64,000 nucleotides of DNA from Atopobiaceae bacterium (GCA_022655215.1 JALCUE010000001.1:310001-374000); one strand, 5' to 3'; shown: positions 34,358 to 44,094, counted from the first letter of the stretch. Notes: generated by a model from the letters alone, not told the origin. Numbers and translations: made by a program.

Positions 34358-35674
34358 ATGAGCAAGCGACATCGCAACCCGGCCGTCTTCGCCGGCCTCA
34401 TCGGTGGCGCGGCATGGGCATGGCCTCGGTCCGCTTGGGCCCTCACCCTGTTCGGTGAGGATTCCTCACAGCTCCTGAGCCCCGAGTCCATGGTGCCGTT
34501 CCTCACCGGTGCCGCGGTCGGTGCCGTCGCCACCGGCGTGGCGACCGTCGTCATCGGACACATCACCTCCGAAGAGCGCCATCAGGCCTCGCCGGTCGTG
34601 GAGCCCCCTGCCAAGGCGGAGGCAGATGCCACCACGGTGAACGAGGGCCCCCGTCACACGTATGTCGCACGTCACGCTGCGGGTGCTCCCCATCATGCCA
34701 ACGCGCGCACGTGGGAGGAGACCGGCAACATCCGCGTGCAGGCCGTCTCGTCCGAGAAGGTGGCTCCCGAGGTCGAGGAGACCCCGTCGTTCACTGACAT
34801 GAGCGATTACGGCGAGGTCGCCGAGAGGTACGTCAGCCACGCCACGCTCGTCGAGCGCATGGGCGCCCGTGCGCGCGGTGTCGCCCAGGTGCTCTCCGAC
34901 CGCCTCGAGGGCGACATGATGGACGGTCTGCCCGTGATCGAGCGGGCCGACGGCTCCGTGGGCGACGTCGGCACCTCCTGGTGGGACGAGTCCCTCGACC
35001 ATGATTCGAACGCGAGCACCGGCTCCGTGATCGGTGACGACCTCCCCGAGGTGGTCTTCGAGCACGCCGACGTCATCAATCCCGACCTCGCGAACGCCGA
35101 GCGTCAGCCTGTTTCCGCCGCCTCGCGTCCCGTCGCGCAGACGCCTCGGACCACACCCCGTGCCTCCTCCGCGCCCGCATCCGCGTCCGCTGCCTCACCC
35201 GTGACCCAGACCACCTCGAGCCCCTCCGCTCAGGCCCCGAAGGCCGCCGAAGGGGGAAGGGCCGCTCGCATAGCGTCCCGTCTCTCGGGGATAGACGACG
35301 GCCTGTTCCCGGAGAGCCGCCAGTGGTCGGAGGAGCGCCAGGACATGTGGGCCTCGGCCCTCGAGGCCCTCGACGAGCAGGTGAGCGAGAGCGTGGGGCC
35401 GATCGGACCCTTCAACGACGTCGTGGGCGGCGCCGATTCCCTCGACGAGCCCGATGGCCTCGAGTCCGACACCATGTTCATCCCGTTCCGCATGCCTGCC
35501 GGGCACCCCGAGGTCGTCGACACGGACTCGTACGTCGACTACCTCATCGACCAGGAGTTCTCGCGCAACTCCTCGCATGCCGCGAGGAAGAGCTCGCGTG
35601 ACTTCCTCCAGGTCATCGAGGGTGGCAGCCAGGAGTACCCGCGTACTCCCGATGGCGTCGCGCAGCAGGCATGA
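34358..35674 (+). CDS. Membrane-anchored protein, unknown function
   Basis: 438 residues. The first 70 hold a signal-like segment (12-29) and a clear membrane helix (about 45-69, Gly/Ala/Val-rich). The rest is soluble, acidic, Pro/Ser/Ala-rich in the middle (250-310, probably disordered) with a more ordered C-terminal part (GRAARIASRLSGIDDGLFPE and DTMFIPFRMPAGHPEVVDTD). No known domain recognised. ATG 34358 follows GGGAGGTG. Its TGA overlaps the ATG of the VanZ-like gene, so the two are co-translated and may act together at the envelope. Confidence 0.82.
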   Translation: MSKRHRNPAVFAGLIGGAAWAWPRSAWALTLFGEDSSQLLSPESMVPFLTGAAVGAVATGVATVVIGHITSEERHQASPVVEPPAKAEADATTVNEGPRHTYVARHAAGAPHHANARTWEETGNIRVQAVSSEKVAPEVEETPSFTDMSDYGEVAERYVSHATLVERMGARARGVAQVLSDRLEGDMMDGLPVIERADGSVGDVGTSWWDESLDHDSNASTGSVIGDDLPEVVFEHADVINPDLANAERQPVSAASRPVAQTPRTTPRASSAPASASAASPVTQTTSSPSAQAPKAAEGGRAARIASRLSGIDDGLFPESRQWSEERQDMWASALEALDEQVSESVGPIGPFNDVVGGADSLDEPDGLESDTMFIPFRMPAGHPEVVDTDSYVDYLIDQEFSRNSSHAARKSSRDFLQVIEGGSQEYPRTPDGVAQQA

Positions 35675-36201
35675 GCGAGGGCGAACGGACGACATCGGAC
35701 CTCCTCTCCTCGGAGGAGCCCCCTCGCTTCGAGAGCATTCCCACGCATAGGGTCTCGCCTGTGCGCGCGATCGCGTTCGTCGCCCTTCTCGCCTGGGTCG
35801 CCTTCATCTGGGGGCATTCCCTCGTGCCTGGCGAGGCCTCGAACACGGAGAGCTATGGCTGGGTGGCGATGCTGTCGTCGACCTTCACGTCATGGGGCGT
35901 AGGCGACGCCCGGACGATGAACCTCATCGTCCGCAAGACGGCGCACTTCCTCGAGTACGCCGCCCTGGGAATCCTCCTCGTGATGGCATGGAGACCCCGT
36001 TGGCGCCACCCGTCGGCCACGGCCGTGGCCGCGGTCCTCATGGGGGTCGCGGTCCCGTGTGTGGACGAGACGATCCAGCGATTCGTGCCGAACAGGTCCG
36101 GCCAGCTCACGGACGTCCTGCTGGATGTCTGCGGCATGGTCTTCGGTCTGCTGGTGGCGACGGGCGTCCGTGCCCTCGTGAGAAGGGTCCGCTCGAGCTA
36201 G
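35671..36201 (+). CDS. VanZ-like family membrane protein
   Basis: 176 residues, about four helices. VanZ hallmarks: RKTAHFLEYAALG, DETIQRFVPNRSGQLTDVLLDVCG. VanZ itself gives low teicoplanin resistance; most members have no known role in the envelope. Start overlaps the preceding stop (ATGA). The 3' end overlaps the convergent thrB stop by 4 bp. Confidence 0.9.
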   Translation: MSEGERTTSDLLSSEEPPRFESIPTHRVSPVRAIAFVALLAWVAFIWGHSLVPGEASNTESYGWVAMLSSTFTSWGVGDARTMNLIVRKTAHFLEYAALGILLVMAWRPRWRHPSATAVAAVLMGVAVPCVDETIQRFVPNRSGQLTDVLLDVCGMVFGLLVATGVRALVRRVRSS

Positions 36202-37082
36202 AGGCTCTCCACGACGGCACCCGAGCCGCTCGCGGAGAGGTCTCGGCACCAGATGCCATCGACCGAGACCGTCGCCGCCCGTGCCACGGCATCCGCGCAG
36301 GGGGCGCCATCGCATACCGCGATCATGGTCGATCCTGATCCCGATATGAGGAACGCGCTCGCGCCTGCGTCGAGGCTGGCCGTGCGCAGGCCCTCGTAGT
36401 CGGCGATGAGAGGGCGACGGTAGGGCTCGTGGAGACGGTCGTCCTCGGCCTTCGCCAGGAGGTCGGCGTCCCCGCGCACGAGCGCGGTCACGCATGCCAC
36501 GATCCGGCCCATCTGCCATATCGCGGTGGTCGTCGGCACCTCGGTGGGAACGGCCTTTCGTGCCTCGTCCGTGCGCACCTCATAGGAGGGAGCCATCGCC
36601 ACGAAGCGGAGGCGGTCGCTCACGTCGTACCTCGTGGAGACGGTCTCGCCCGTGGCTGTGACGAACGAGCTCACCAGGCCTCCCAGCAGGGCCGGCGCGA
36701 CGTTGTCGGGATGTCCCTCGACCGCGGTCGCGATGTCGAGGGCCTCCTCGCGGTCCACGCCCGCCATGTTCGTGGCGGCGAGGACCCCGGCCACGACGCA
36801 TGCCGCGCTGGAGCCGAGTCCCCCCGACAGCGGGATGGGCGAGTCGATGTCGATGCGCAGGGGGCTCGCTTCTCGGCCGAGCTCGCGCATGGTCCTCTCG
36901 TACGTGGTCCATACCAGGTTGTCCGGTCCGCGGAACCGCTCCTCGCATCCGACCACCTCGAGCGTGTCCGAGGGCTCGAAGGTGAAGTCGGCGCTGAGGT
37001 CCAGGGCGAGGCCCAAGCAGTCGTAGCCGACGCCGAGGTTCGCCGTGGTGGCCGGGACGCTCACGCGGATGGCGTCGCTCAT
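36198..37082 (-). CDS. thrB: Homoserine kinase
   Basis: GHMP kinase that phosphorylates homoserine before threonine synthase. 294 residues. Signatures: RVSVPATTANLGVGYDCLG, the ATP-binding PLSGGLGSSAA loop, and the C-terminal SGSGSTMIAVC. ATG 37082 overlaps the thrC stop (ATGA), so the pair is translationally coupled. Product feeds thrC in the same operon. Confidence 0.96.
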   Translation of the reverse strand: MSDAIRVSVPATTANLGVGYDCLGLALDLSADFTFEPSDTLEVVGCEERFRGPDNLVWTTYERTMRELGREASPLRIDIDSPIPLSGGLGSSAACVVAGVLAATNMAGVDREEALDIATAVEGHPDNVAPALLGGLVSSFVTATGETVSTRYDVSDRLRFVAMAPSYEVRTDEARKAVPTEVPTTTAIWQMGRIVACVTALVRGDADLLAKAEDDRLHEPYRRPLIADYEGLRTASLDAGASAFLISGSGSTMIAVCDGAPCADAVARAATVSVDGIWCRDLSASGSGAVVESL

Positions 37083-38557
37083 GCGAAGGTCCTCGCGCAG
37101 GCGGACTCCACATAGGCCTCGAGGCCGTCCGTGGCCACGACGTCGGAGAAGCGCACCTCCGCGTCGCGAAGCGAGGAGAGGCCGGACGGCGGGGTGAGTC
37201 CGGAGAGGCCCGCGAGGGCGTCCATGCACGCGAAGCCGTCGGCGGGCGCGTCCTCGCCCAGGGCGCGCAGCACGTCCGCGGAGAACTTGAAGGGGCTCGC
37301 GGTGGAGAGGCAGACGCGCGGCGCCTCACCGTCGTCGCCGTCGAGCACGTGCTTTGCCACGGCCGTGTGCGGGTCGAGCAGGACGTGGTCGCCCTCCCAT
37401 GTGGAGCGGATCGCCTCGGCGGTCTGCTCGTCCGTGGCGCGGCCTGCCGAGAAGGTCTCGTGAAGGCGCTCGAGGATCGAGGGAGGCACTGTGTAGGAGC
37501 CCTTCTCGTCCAGGTCGGACATGAGGGAGGCCACGAGCTCGCAGTCACCGTCCGACAGGTAGAACAGGAGGCGTTCGAGGTTGGACGAGACGAGGATGTC
37601 CATGCTCGGGGAGATGGTCTTGACGAAGGGCCGGCGACGGTCATAGGTGCCGGTGGAGATGAAGTCATACAGCACGTCGTTGGAGTTCGAGGCCACGACG
37701 AGACGTCCCACGGGCAGTCCCATGCGCTTGGCGTAGTAGCCGGCCAGGACGTCGCCGAAGTTGCCGGTGGGGACGAAGAAGTCGACGGGGTCCCCGAGGG
37801 TGACGGTGCCGCGGCGCGAGAGCTGGGCATACGCGTCCAGGTAGTAGGTCACCTGCGGGACGAGGCGGCCCACGTTGATGGAGTTCGCGGACGAGAGGAC
37901 GACGCCGTCCTTGGCGAGGCGCATCGCCAGGGCCGTGTCCGCGAAGGTGCGCTTGACCGCGGTCTGGCAGTCGTCGAAGGTGCCCTCGACGGCGCAGACG
38001 TTCACGTTCGCGCCGGGCTGGGTGACCATCTGGAGCCGCTGGATGTCGGAGACCTTCCCGGCCGGGTAGAACACGGTGACGCCGCAGCCGGCGACGTCGG
38101 CGAACCCGGCGAGCGCGGCCTTGCCCGTGTCGCCGCTGGTCGCGCAGACGATCATGACCCGCTCGTCCGTGCCCTCGCGTGCGACCCGCATGAGCTGGGG
38201 GAGCATCTGGAGCGCGATGTCCTTGAACGCGCTCGTGGGTCCGTGATGGAGCTCGAGGAGCCAGTCCGCGCCCATGGGCGTGACGGGGGTGACGGCGGGC
38301 GTGTCGAAGTTGTCCGCATAGGCCGCCTCGACGCAGCCGGATATCTCGTCAGGCGTGATGTCGTCGAGGAGGCTCCCGAGCACGAGACGTGCGTTGGCAT
38401 GGTATCCCTGGCCCATCGCGGCCTCGAGCGAGGGGGCGATGGAGGGAAGGGAGTCCATCACGAACAGACCCCCGTCGTCGGCGAGACCCTCGAGTATTGC
38501 TTTCCTGCTTGTTACGGATTCGTTCCGAGACCGTGTGCTGTGGTAGAAAGTACTCAC
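37079..38557 (-). CDS. thrC: Threonine synthase
   Basis: PLP enzyme converting O-phosphohomoserine to threonine, 492 residues, the long bacterial/fungal class. N-terminus YHSTRSRNESVTSRKAILEGLADDGGL; PLP lysine K112 in HGPTSAFKDIALQ; phosphate loop ATSGDTGKAAL; PTGNFGDVLAGYYAKRMG. Transcribed away from hom, so the threonine branch forms a divergent pair of units with a 114-bp shared control region (38558-38671). Confidence 0.96.
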   Translation of the reverse strand: MSTFYHSTRSRNESVTSRKAILEGLADDGGLFVMDSLPSIAPSLEAAMGQGYHANARLVLGSLLDDITPDEISGCVEAAYADNFDTPAVTPVTPMGADWLLELHHGPTSAFKDIALQMLPQLMRVAREGTDERVMIVCATSGDTGKAALAGFADVAGCGVTVFYPAGKVSDIQRLQMVTQPGANVNVCAVEGTFDDCQTAVKRTFADTALAMRLAKDGVVLSSANSINVGRLVPQVTYYLDAYAQLSRRGTVTLGDPVDFFVPTGNFGDVLAGYYAKRMGLPVGRLVVASNSNDVLYDFISTGTYDRRRPFVKTISPSMDILVSSNLERLLFYLSDGDCELVASLMSDLDEKGSYTVPPSILERLHETFSAGRATDEQTAEAIRSTWEGDHVLLDPHTAVAKHVLDGDDGEAPRVCLSTASPFKFSADVLRALGEDAPADGFACMDALAGLSGLTPPSGLSSLRDAEVRFSDVVATDGLEAYVESACARTFA

Positions 38558-38671
38558 CTATATCGCTCCTCGCATAGGGGATCGGTCGGGTTTCGACGTC
38601 TGGGCACATGATACCGTCATATGGCCCTCCGGCGGACGGATGGTCACAAAGCGGAAAAGGTTGGAGCGAAG

Positions 38672-39808
38672 ATGAACGTAGCGATCCTGGGACTGGGTAC
38701 CGTGGGCACGGGAGTGCGTACGATCATCGAGGAGCGTGTCCCCGGCATCACGGTGAGCCGCATACTGCGCCTTCCCGCCGACGTCTGTGAGCCCTGCATG
38801 ACGTCGAACTACGATGACATCCTGGGCGACCCCTCGATCGATGCCGTGGTCGAGGTCATGGGTGGTCTCGAACCCGCCCGCACCTTCATCCTCCAGGCCC
38901 TCGCGGCGGGCAAGCATGTCGTCACCGCCAACAAGGCCGTCGTGGCGGCCAACCTGGGCGAGATGTGCCGCGTCGCCGCCGAGAACGGCGTCGGCCTGTT
39001 CGTCGAGGCCACGAGCGGCGGTGGCATCCCCTGGATCGCGAGCATCGCCAAGGTGCGCCGCATCGACGAGATCGGCTCCTTCTCGGGCATCCTCAACGGC
39101 ACCTCGAACTACCTCATCGATCGGATGAGGAAGGACGGCTCCACGTTCGACGCGGCGCTCGCGCGTGCCCAGGAGCTGGGATATGCCGAGCATGACCCCT
39201 CCGCCGACATCGACGGGATCGACGTGGCCAACAAGACGATCATCTCCGCCGCGGCCGCGTTCGGCTGCGACTGCACGCACGACCTGCCCGTCTCGGGCAT
39301 CCGCAACCTCACGAAGGATGACATGGACGCCTTCGCGGCCGAGGGCCTCATCGTGAAGCTCATCGGCAGGGGGGTGTGCGAGGGCGCCCGTTACGCGGTG
39401 GCCGTCGAGCCCCAGCTCCTTCCCGCGGACTCCGTCGAGGCCTGCGTGCCCGACAACTTCAACATCGCCACGCTCGTCGGCACGACGGTGGGTCCCCTCA
39501 AGTTCTACGGCCAGGGTGCGGGGAGCCTGCCCACGGGCAATGCCATCGTGCAGGACCTCATCGACTGCGAGCAGGGCGTGCGTCCCTCCTTCGACCTCGA
39601 CTCCTCCATCACCTACGACCCGAGCCTGCTCGTGGGCGACTACGTGATGCGCGCCGATGCCGCGGCCATGCCCGCGGGTGGCAGCGCCCGTCCGGATGGG
39701 ACGAGCCTGTTCACCGGTCTCACCGCACTCGCCGCGCGCGAGATGCTGCGAACTACCATCGAGGCCGATCCGGCCGCATTCATGGCCCGTATGCCCGACC
39801 CGCAATAG
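38672..39808 (+). CDS. hom: Homoserine dehydrogenase
   Basis: Reduces aspartate semialdehyde to homoserine. 378 residues: NAD(P) motif ILGLGTVGTGV, KHVVTANKAVVA, SGGGIPWI, LNGTSNYLI and the catalytic AELGYAEHDPSADIDG-type block. It stops about 50-80 residues short of forms with a C-terminal ACT domain, so allosteric threonine control through that domain is absent. ATG 38672 follows GGTTGGAGCGAAG. lysC starts 25 bp after the stop. Confidence 0.96.
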   Translation: MNVAILGLGTVGTGVRTIIEERVPGITVSRILRLPADVCEPCMTSNYDDILGDPSIDAVVEVMGGLEPARTFILQALAAGKHVVTANKAVVAANLGEMCRVAAENGVGLFVEATSGGGIPWIASIAKVRRIDEIGSFSGILNGTSNYLIDRMRKDGSTFDAALARAQELGYAEHDPSADIDGIDVANKTIISAAAAFGCDCTHDLPVSGIRNLTKDDMDAFAAEGLIVKLIGRGVCEGARYAVAVEPQLLPADSVEACVPDNFNIATLVGTTVGPLKFYGQGAGSLPTGNAIVQDLIDCEQGVRPSFDLDSSITYDPSLLVGDYVMRADAAAMPAGGSARPDGTSLFTGLTALAAREMLRTTIEADPAAFMARMPDPQ

Positions 39809-39833
39809 GGTCCTTCCCTCGAGGAGTGCACGT

Positions 39834-41162
39834 ATGATCAAGATCACCAAGTTCGGTGGCTCGTCCGTCGCGAGCGCCGCTCAGTTCCGCAAGGTCAAGT
39901 CGATAATCGAGGCCGACCCGTCACGAAGGTTCGTGGTCGTCTCCGCCGTGGGCAAGCGTGACAAGTCGGACAACAAGATCACCGACCTGCTCTACCTCGT
40001 GAACGCACACCGCACGTACCACGTGAGCTGCGTGCCCCTCCTGGCCGACATCGAGCAACGCTTCGTCGACATCGCCGACGAGCTTGACCTCGACTATCCC
40101 ATGGCCGAGAGGTTCGAGGAGTTCTCCAGCCACATCGCCGACTACAGTCCTGAGTACGTGGTGAGCCGCGGCGAGTGGTTCACGGCCCAGCTCATGAGCG
40201 AGTACCTGGGACTTCCCTTCGTGGATGCCGCGGACGTCATCGTGTTCCACCACGACGGCACGCTCGATTTGGCCCGCACCAACGACCGCGTGCACGAGGC
40301 GGTCGTCCGCGTGGGACGCTTCGTCATGCCCGGCTTCTACGGCGCGACCGTCGATGGCGAGGTGCGCCTCCTCGACCGCGGGGGCGGCGACATCACCGGC
40401 TCCATCCTGGCCCGCGCCCTCGAGGCCGACCTCTACGAGAACTGGACCGACGTGTCCGGGTTCCTCTCGGCCGACCCCCGTATCGTGAGCCACCCGCGGG
40501 CCATCCGCCGCATCACGTTCGACGAGATGCGCGAGCTGTCCTACATGGGGGCGAACGTCCTGCACGAGGAGGCGATCTTCCCCGTCCGCGAGGCGAACAT
40601 CCCCATCGCCATCCTCAACACCAACAGGCCCCAGGACGCGGGCACGATCATCCGCGAGACCGCCGAGGAGGGGGAGGACGAGCCGCTCATCACCGGCATC
40701 GCCGGCAAGCGCGACTTCCTCGCCGTGCACGTCTCCAAGACCCACATGTCCGACGCGGTGGGGGTCCTCCGCCGCACGCTCGCGATCTTCGAGCGCTACG
40801 GGGTCTCCATCGAGCACATCCCCACGGGCATCGACTCGTTCGGCGTCGTGGTGAACGGCTCGGACGTGAAGGACTCGATCTACTCCATCGTGGCCGACAT
40901 CCAGAAGGAGATCGAGCCCGACGAGGTCAAGGTCATAGACGAGCTCGCGCTCATCTCCGTCGTGGGCCGCAACATGTCGAGTCGCCCCGGCACCTCGGGT
41001 CGCCTGTTCGGCACGCTGGGGGATGCCGGCATCAACGTCAGGATGATCACGCAGAGCTCCCAGGAGATCAACATCATCATGGGCGTCAACAACAAGGACT
41101 TCGAGAGGACCATCCGCGTCATCTACGACGCGTTCGTGTCCGAGGAAGGGTGTGCGCGATGA
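39834..41162 (+). CDS. lysC: Aspartate kinase
   Basis: First step of the aspartate pathway, 442 residues. KFGGSSVA at the N-terminus, VVSAVGKRDKSDNKITD, LDRGGGDITGS, then two ACT regulatory domains (VHVSKTHMSDAVGVLRR and ISVVGRNMSSRPGTSGR). The ACT domains make this the likely feedback control point. ATG 39834 has GAGGAG upstream. The stop overlaps the asd ATG. Confidence 0.96.
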   Translation: MIKITKFGGSSVASAAQFRKVKSIIEADPSRRFVVVSAVGKRDKSDNKITDLLYLVNAHRTYHVSCVPLLADIEQRFVDIADELDLDYPMAERFEEFSSHIADYSPEYVVSRGEWFTAQLMSEYLGLPFVDAADVIVFHHDGTLDLARTNDRVHEAVVRVGRFVMPGFYGATVDGEVRLLDRGGGDITGSILARALEADLYENWTDVSGFLSADPRIVSHPRAIRRITFDEMRELSYMGANVLHEEAIFPVREANIPIAILNTNRPQDAGTIIRETAEEGEDEPLITGIAGKRDFLAVHVSKTHMSDAVGVLRRTLAIFERYGVSIEHIPTGIDSFGVVVNGSDVKDSIYSIVADIQKEIEPDEVKVIDELALISVVGRNMSSRPGTSGRLFGTLGDAGINVRMITQSSQEINIIMGVNNKDFERTIRVIYDAFVSEEGCAR

Positions 41163-42175
41163 GCGGACTCAAGAACGTCGCGATCCTGGGGGCCACGGGC
41201 GCGGTCGGAAGCCAGATGCTCACCTGCCTGGAGGAGAGGGACTTCCCCGTGGGCCGTCTCGTCCCGCTCGCATCCAAGCGCTCCGCCGGTTCCACGGTGG
41301 ACTTCCGTGGCAAGCCCGTCGAGGTGCGCGAGGCCTGCCCCGAGGCATTCGAGGGCATGGACCTTGTGCTCGGCGCCGCGTCGGACGCCGTCGCCAAGGA
41401 GCTGCTCCCGAAGGCCGTCGCCGCAGGCGCGGTCGTCGTCGACAACTCCCATGCCTTCCGCCTCGACGCGGACGTCCCCCTCGTCATCCCCGAGATCAAC
41501 GGTGCCGATGCCCTCGAGAACCACGGCATCGTGGCCAATCCCAACTGTGCGACGATCATCGGGCTCATGTGCGCCTGGCCTCTGCACGTCAAGGCTGGCC
41601 TGAGGCGAATGATCGTCTCCACCTACCAGGCCGCGAGCGGTGCCGGCGCGCCTGGCATCGACGAGCTGGCCTCCCAGACGCGGAGCATCGCTGCGGGCGA
41701 GCAGATCGAGGAGCCTCGCGCGTTCTCGCATCAGCTCGCCATGAACCTCATCCCCCAGATCGGCGGCTTCGGCGAGAACGGCTACACGTCCGAGGAGATG
41801 AAGATGGGCAACGAGGGCCGGAAGATCATGCATCTCCCGGACCTCGCCGTGAACTGCACCTGCGTCCGCGTCCCCGTCATGCGCTCCCACTCCGAGAGCA
41901 TTACCTGCGAGTTCGATCGTCCCATCACGCCGGACGAGGCCAGGGAGGTCTTGGCGGCCGCTCCTGGCGTCAGGGTGGTCGACGACCCCGAGGCGGGTCT
42001 GTATCCCATGCCGCTCGACACCTCCGACCAGGACCTCGTCTACGTCGGCAGGATCCGTGAGGACATCTCCGCCCCCTCGGGCACCAATGCCCTCACGTTC
42101 TGGTGCTGCGGGGACCAGATCCGCAAGGGTGCCGCCACGAACGCCGTCCAGATCGCCGAGCTCCTCATCAGGTAG
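41159..42175 (+). CDS. asd: Aspartate-semialdehyde dehydrogenase
   Basis: NADPH-dependent reduction of aspartyl phosphate, 338 residues. NADP loop ILGATGAVGSQML, catalytic Cys130 in NPNCATI, YQAASGAGAPG, and the His-containing RVPVMRSHSESI. Translation coupled to lysC through ATGA. Completes the hom-lysC-asd unit supplying lysine/diaminopimelate and threonine. Confidence 0.97.
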   Translation: MSGLKNVAILGATGAVGSQMLTCLEERDFPVGRLVPLASKRSAGSTVDFRGKPVEVREACPEAFEGMDLVLGAASDAVAKELLPKAVAAGAVVVDNSHAFRLDADVPLVIPEINGADALENHGIVANPNCATIIGLMCAWPLHVKAGLRRMIVSTYQAASGAGAPGIDELASQTRSIAAGEQIEEPRAFSHQLAMNLIPQIGGFGENGYTSEEMKMGNEGRKIMHLPDLAVNCTCVRVPVMRSHSESITCEFDRPITPDEAREVLAAAPGVRVVDDPEAGLYPMPLDTSDQDLVYVGRIREDISAPSGTNALTFWCCGDQIRKGAATNAVQIAELLIR

Positions 42176-42188
42176 GTCGTCTCCTCCC

Positions 42189-42236
42189 GCCGGCCACGAT
42201 CCCCGCTCATGGTGATGTTCGGGAATCGGGGCCGGC
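42189..42236 (+). terminator. Possible terminator after asd
   Basis: GCCGGCC/GGCCGGC 7-bp stem with imperfect inner pairing (CCCG/CGGG) and no T-run. Weak. Confidence 0.35.
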
Positions 42237-42329
42237 CCGTCGTGGCTGACCGCTTCCTCCCCTAAAATGGGCGAGTCGCGCTGTATGCCGCTCGTGCGCG
42301 ATGCATCTGTCCCCGAGCGAGGAGAAGCC

Positions 42330-43355
42330 TTGGTCGAGAAGTCAGGGTCAGCACGTCCCCTCGGAGTCATCGCAGTCGCTGTCGCAGCTGCGTTGCTCCT
42401 GGTCGCGGCACCCGCCGTGGCATGGGCCGACGAGAAGTCCGACCTCGCGGCGGAGCAATCCGACAACTCCGCCCAGATCGCCGCGGCCCAGGAGAAGGCC
42501 ACCGATCTCGCGAATCAGCAGGATGACCTGCAGTCCCAGCTCGATACGGTGAGCGCTCAGCTCACGGACACGTCCTCGCGTCTCTCCGATGCCCAGGCGA
42601 ACGTCGCCAGCATCGTCGACTACCAGTACCGCTCGGGCATGGAGAGCGGCTTCATCGACGTCGTGCTCTCGAGCACCAACTGGGACGACTTCGTCACCCG
42701 CGTGACCTATGGCAACAAGGTTTCCGACTCCCTCACGCAGGGCGTGGCCGACGTCCGCTCCGAGCAGGACAACCTCACCTCGCAGAAGTCCCAGCTGGAG
42801 GACCTCATCAAGCAGATGCAGCAGAACCAGCAGGACATATATGACACCGTCCAGCAGCTCCAGGCCTCGAATGCCCAGATAGACTCCCGTCTCCAGCAGA
42901 TAGCCGACGACGAGAGGGCCCGCCAGCAGGCGGAGGAGGAGGCAGCAGCCAAGCAGCAGGCCTCGCTCGACTCCACGTCCACCACCACCGACGCGTCGTC
43001 CTCCTCGGCACCGAGCACGGCGAAGTCCTCCTCGGACCAGCCTGACGGCACGTGGGAGAGGGGACTGGCCAGCGCCTATGACGACGTGGGGCAGGCCACC
43101 GCCTGGGGGCCTCTCCTCGACTGGACGACGCCCACGGTGGCCGTTCCCATGGCATGGTCGAACTACCGCTCCTTCTTCGGCCGCTACGTCGAGATCAGCT
43201 ACGGCGGGACCACCATCACGGCCCGTTGCACCGACTGTGGCTACATGAACAACGGTGAGCGCTCGCTCGACCTGTCGCCTGGCTGCTACAAGGCCCTTGG
43301 CTACTCCGAGGCCGAGGATTGGGGCGTCCGCACGGTCAGCTATCGCTGGCTGTAG
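42330..43355 (+). CDS. Secreted coiled-coil protein with RlpA-like double-psi barrel domain
   Basis: About 341 residues. Signal peptide ending PAVAWA, a long Gln/Asp-rich coiled coil (about 35-200) like that of peptidoglycan-hydrolase regulators, a Ser/Thr linker, and a C-terminal domain of about 95 residues with TPTVAVPMAW, VEISYGG, CTDCGY and LDLSPGCYKALG, resembling double-psi barrels of RlpA/Rpf-associated proteins. Suggests a wall-binding or lytic role. I chose TTG 42330 (GAGGAGAAG upstream); the ATG at 42267 lies inside a -10-like TAAAAT. Confidence 0.75.
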   Translation: MVEKSGSARPLGVIAVAVAAALLLVAAPAVAWADEKSDLAAEQSDNSAQIAAAQEKATDLANQQDDLQSQLDTVSAQLTDTSSRLSDAQANVASIVDYQYRSGMESGFIDVVLSSTNWDDFVTRVTYGNKVSDSLTQGVADVRSEQDNLTSQKSQLEDLIKQMQQNQQDIYDTVQQLQASNAQIDSRLQQIADDERARQQAEEEAAAKQQASLDSTSTTTDASSSSAPSTAKSSSDQPDGTWERGLASAYDDVGQATAWGPLLDWTTPTVAVPMAWSNYRSFFGRYVEISYGGTTITARCTDCGYMNNGERSLDLSPGCYKALGYSEAEDWGVRTVSYRWL

Positions 43356-43437
43356 GACCCACTCCCGCGCATGGCCTCTTGACTTCGACCAAGGTTCGGG
43401 TCCTATGCTCTCCTCGTCATCCATCGAAGGGAGCATC

Positions 43438-43974
43438 ATGAACGTCGTCGTCATCACGTCGTCGCACCATAGGGCAGGCACCAGCGCCTTGCTCGCGGAC
43501 AGGTTCTGCGCAGGCGCCGCCGAGGCCGGGCATTCCGTGCGTCGGTTCGACATGGCCTTCGAGAAGGTCGGCTTCTGTCTCGCGTGCGACGTGTGCGGAT
43601 GCGGGGAGCGACCCTGCGTCCAGCACGATGCCATGGAGGCCCTCTATCCGGCGGTCGAGGCCGCCGACCTGATCGCGTTCGTCACACCCATCTACTACTA
43701 CTCGTACAGCGGCCGGCTCAAGTGCGTCATCGACCGCTTCTATGCCATCGACTCGATCCTCGAGGGATCCGACAAGTCGGGCGTCCTCCTCGCGACTTGT
43801 GCCGACACCACGTCGGAGTCACTCGTGAACTGCTCGGCGAGCTACGAGTCCCTCCTTTCCTACATGGGTTGGAAGGATGCGGGACAGGTGCTGGCGAGCG
43901 GCTGTTCCAAGCGTTCGGATGCCGAGAACAGCGAGTATCCCCAGGCCGCATATGAGCTCGGAGCCTCGATCTAG
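43438..43974 (+). CDS. Flavodoxin-like NAD(P)H-dependent oxidoreductase
   Basis: 178 residues, flavodoxin fold. FMN phosphate loop SSHHRAGTSALLADRF, the middle loop FVTPIYYYSYSGRLKCVIDRFY, and a Cys cluster CLACDVCGCGERPC typical of the iron-sulfur flavoprotein/multimeric flavodoxin group, though only some members hold a cluster. Probably a cytoplasmic quinone or flavin reductase. ATG 43438 follows AAGGGAG. Monocistronic. Confidence 0.88.
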   Translation: MNVVVITSSHHRAGTSALLADRFCAGAAEAGHSVRRFDMAFEKVGFCLACDVCGCGERPCVQHDAMEALYPAVEAADLIAFVTPIYYYSYSGRLKCVIDRFYAIDSILEGSDKSGVLLATCADTTSESLVNCSASYESLLSYMGWKDAGQVLASGCSKRSDAENSEYPQAAYELGASI

Positions 43975-44036
43975 GGCTCTTCCTCGGAGTTTCGCGGGGT
44001 GGGGGAGGGAGTTCCCAAATTGTTCGGATTGACCCC

Positions 44037-44065
44037 TTGCGCTCATGGCCCGTGTCGTGCAGAAT
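44037..44065 (+). promoter_or_regulatory. Candidate promoter for tRNA-His/tRNA-Lys
   Basis: TTGCGC (44037), 17-nt spacer, CAGAAT (44060), about 30 nt before tRNA-His. Confidence 0.55.
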
Positions 44066-44094
44066 AGACAGGCTGCTTCGCGAGGTGGCGAAAT

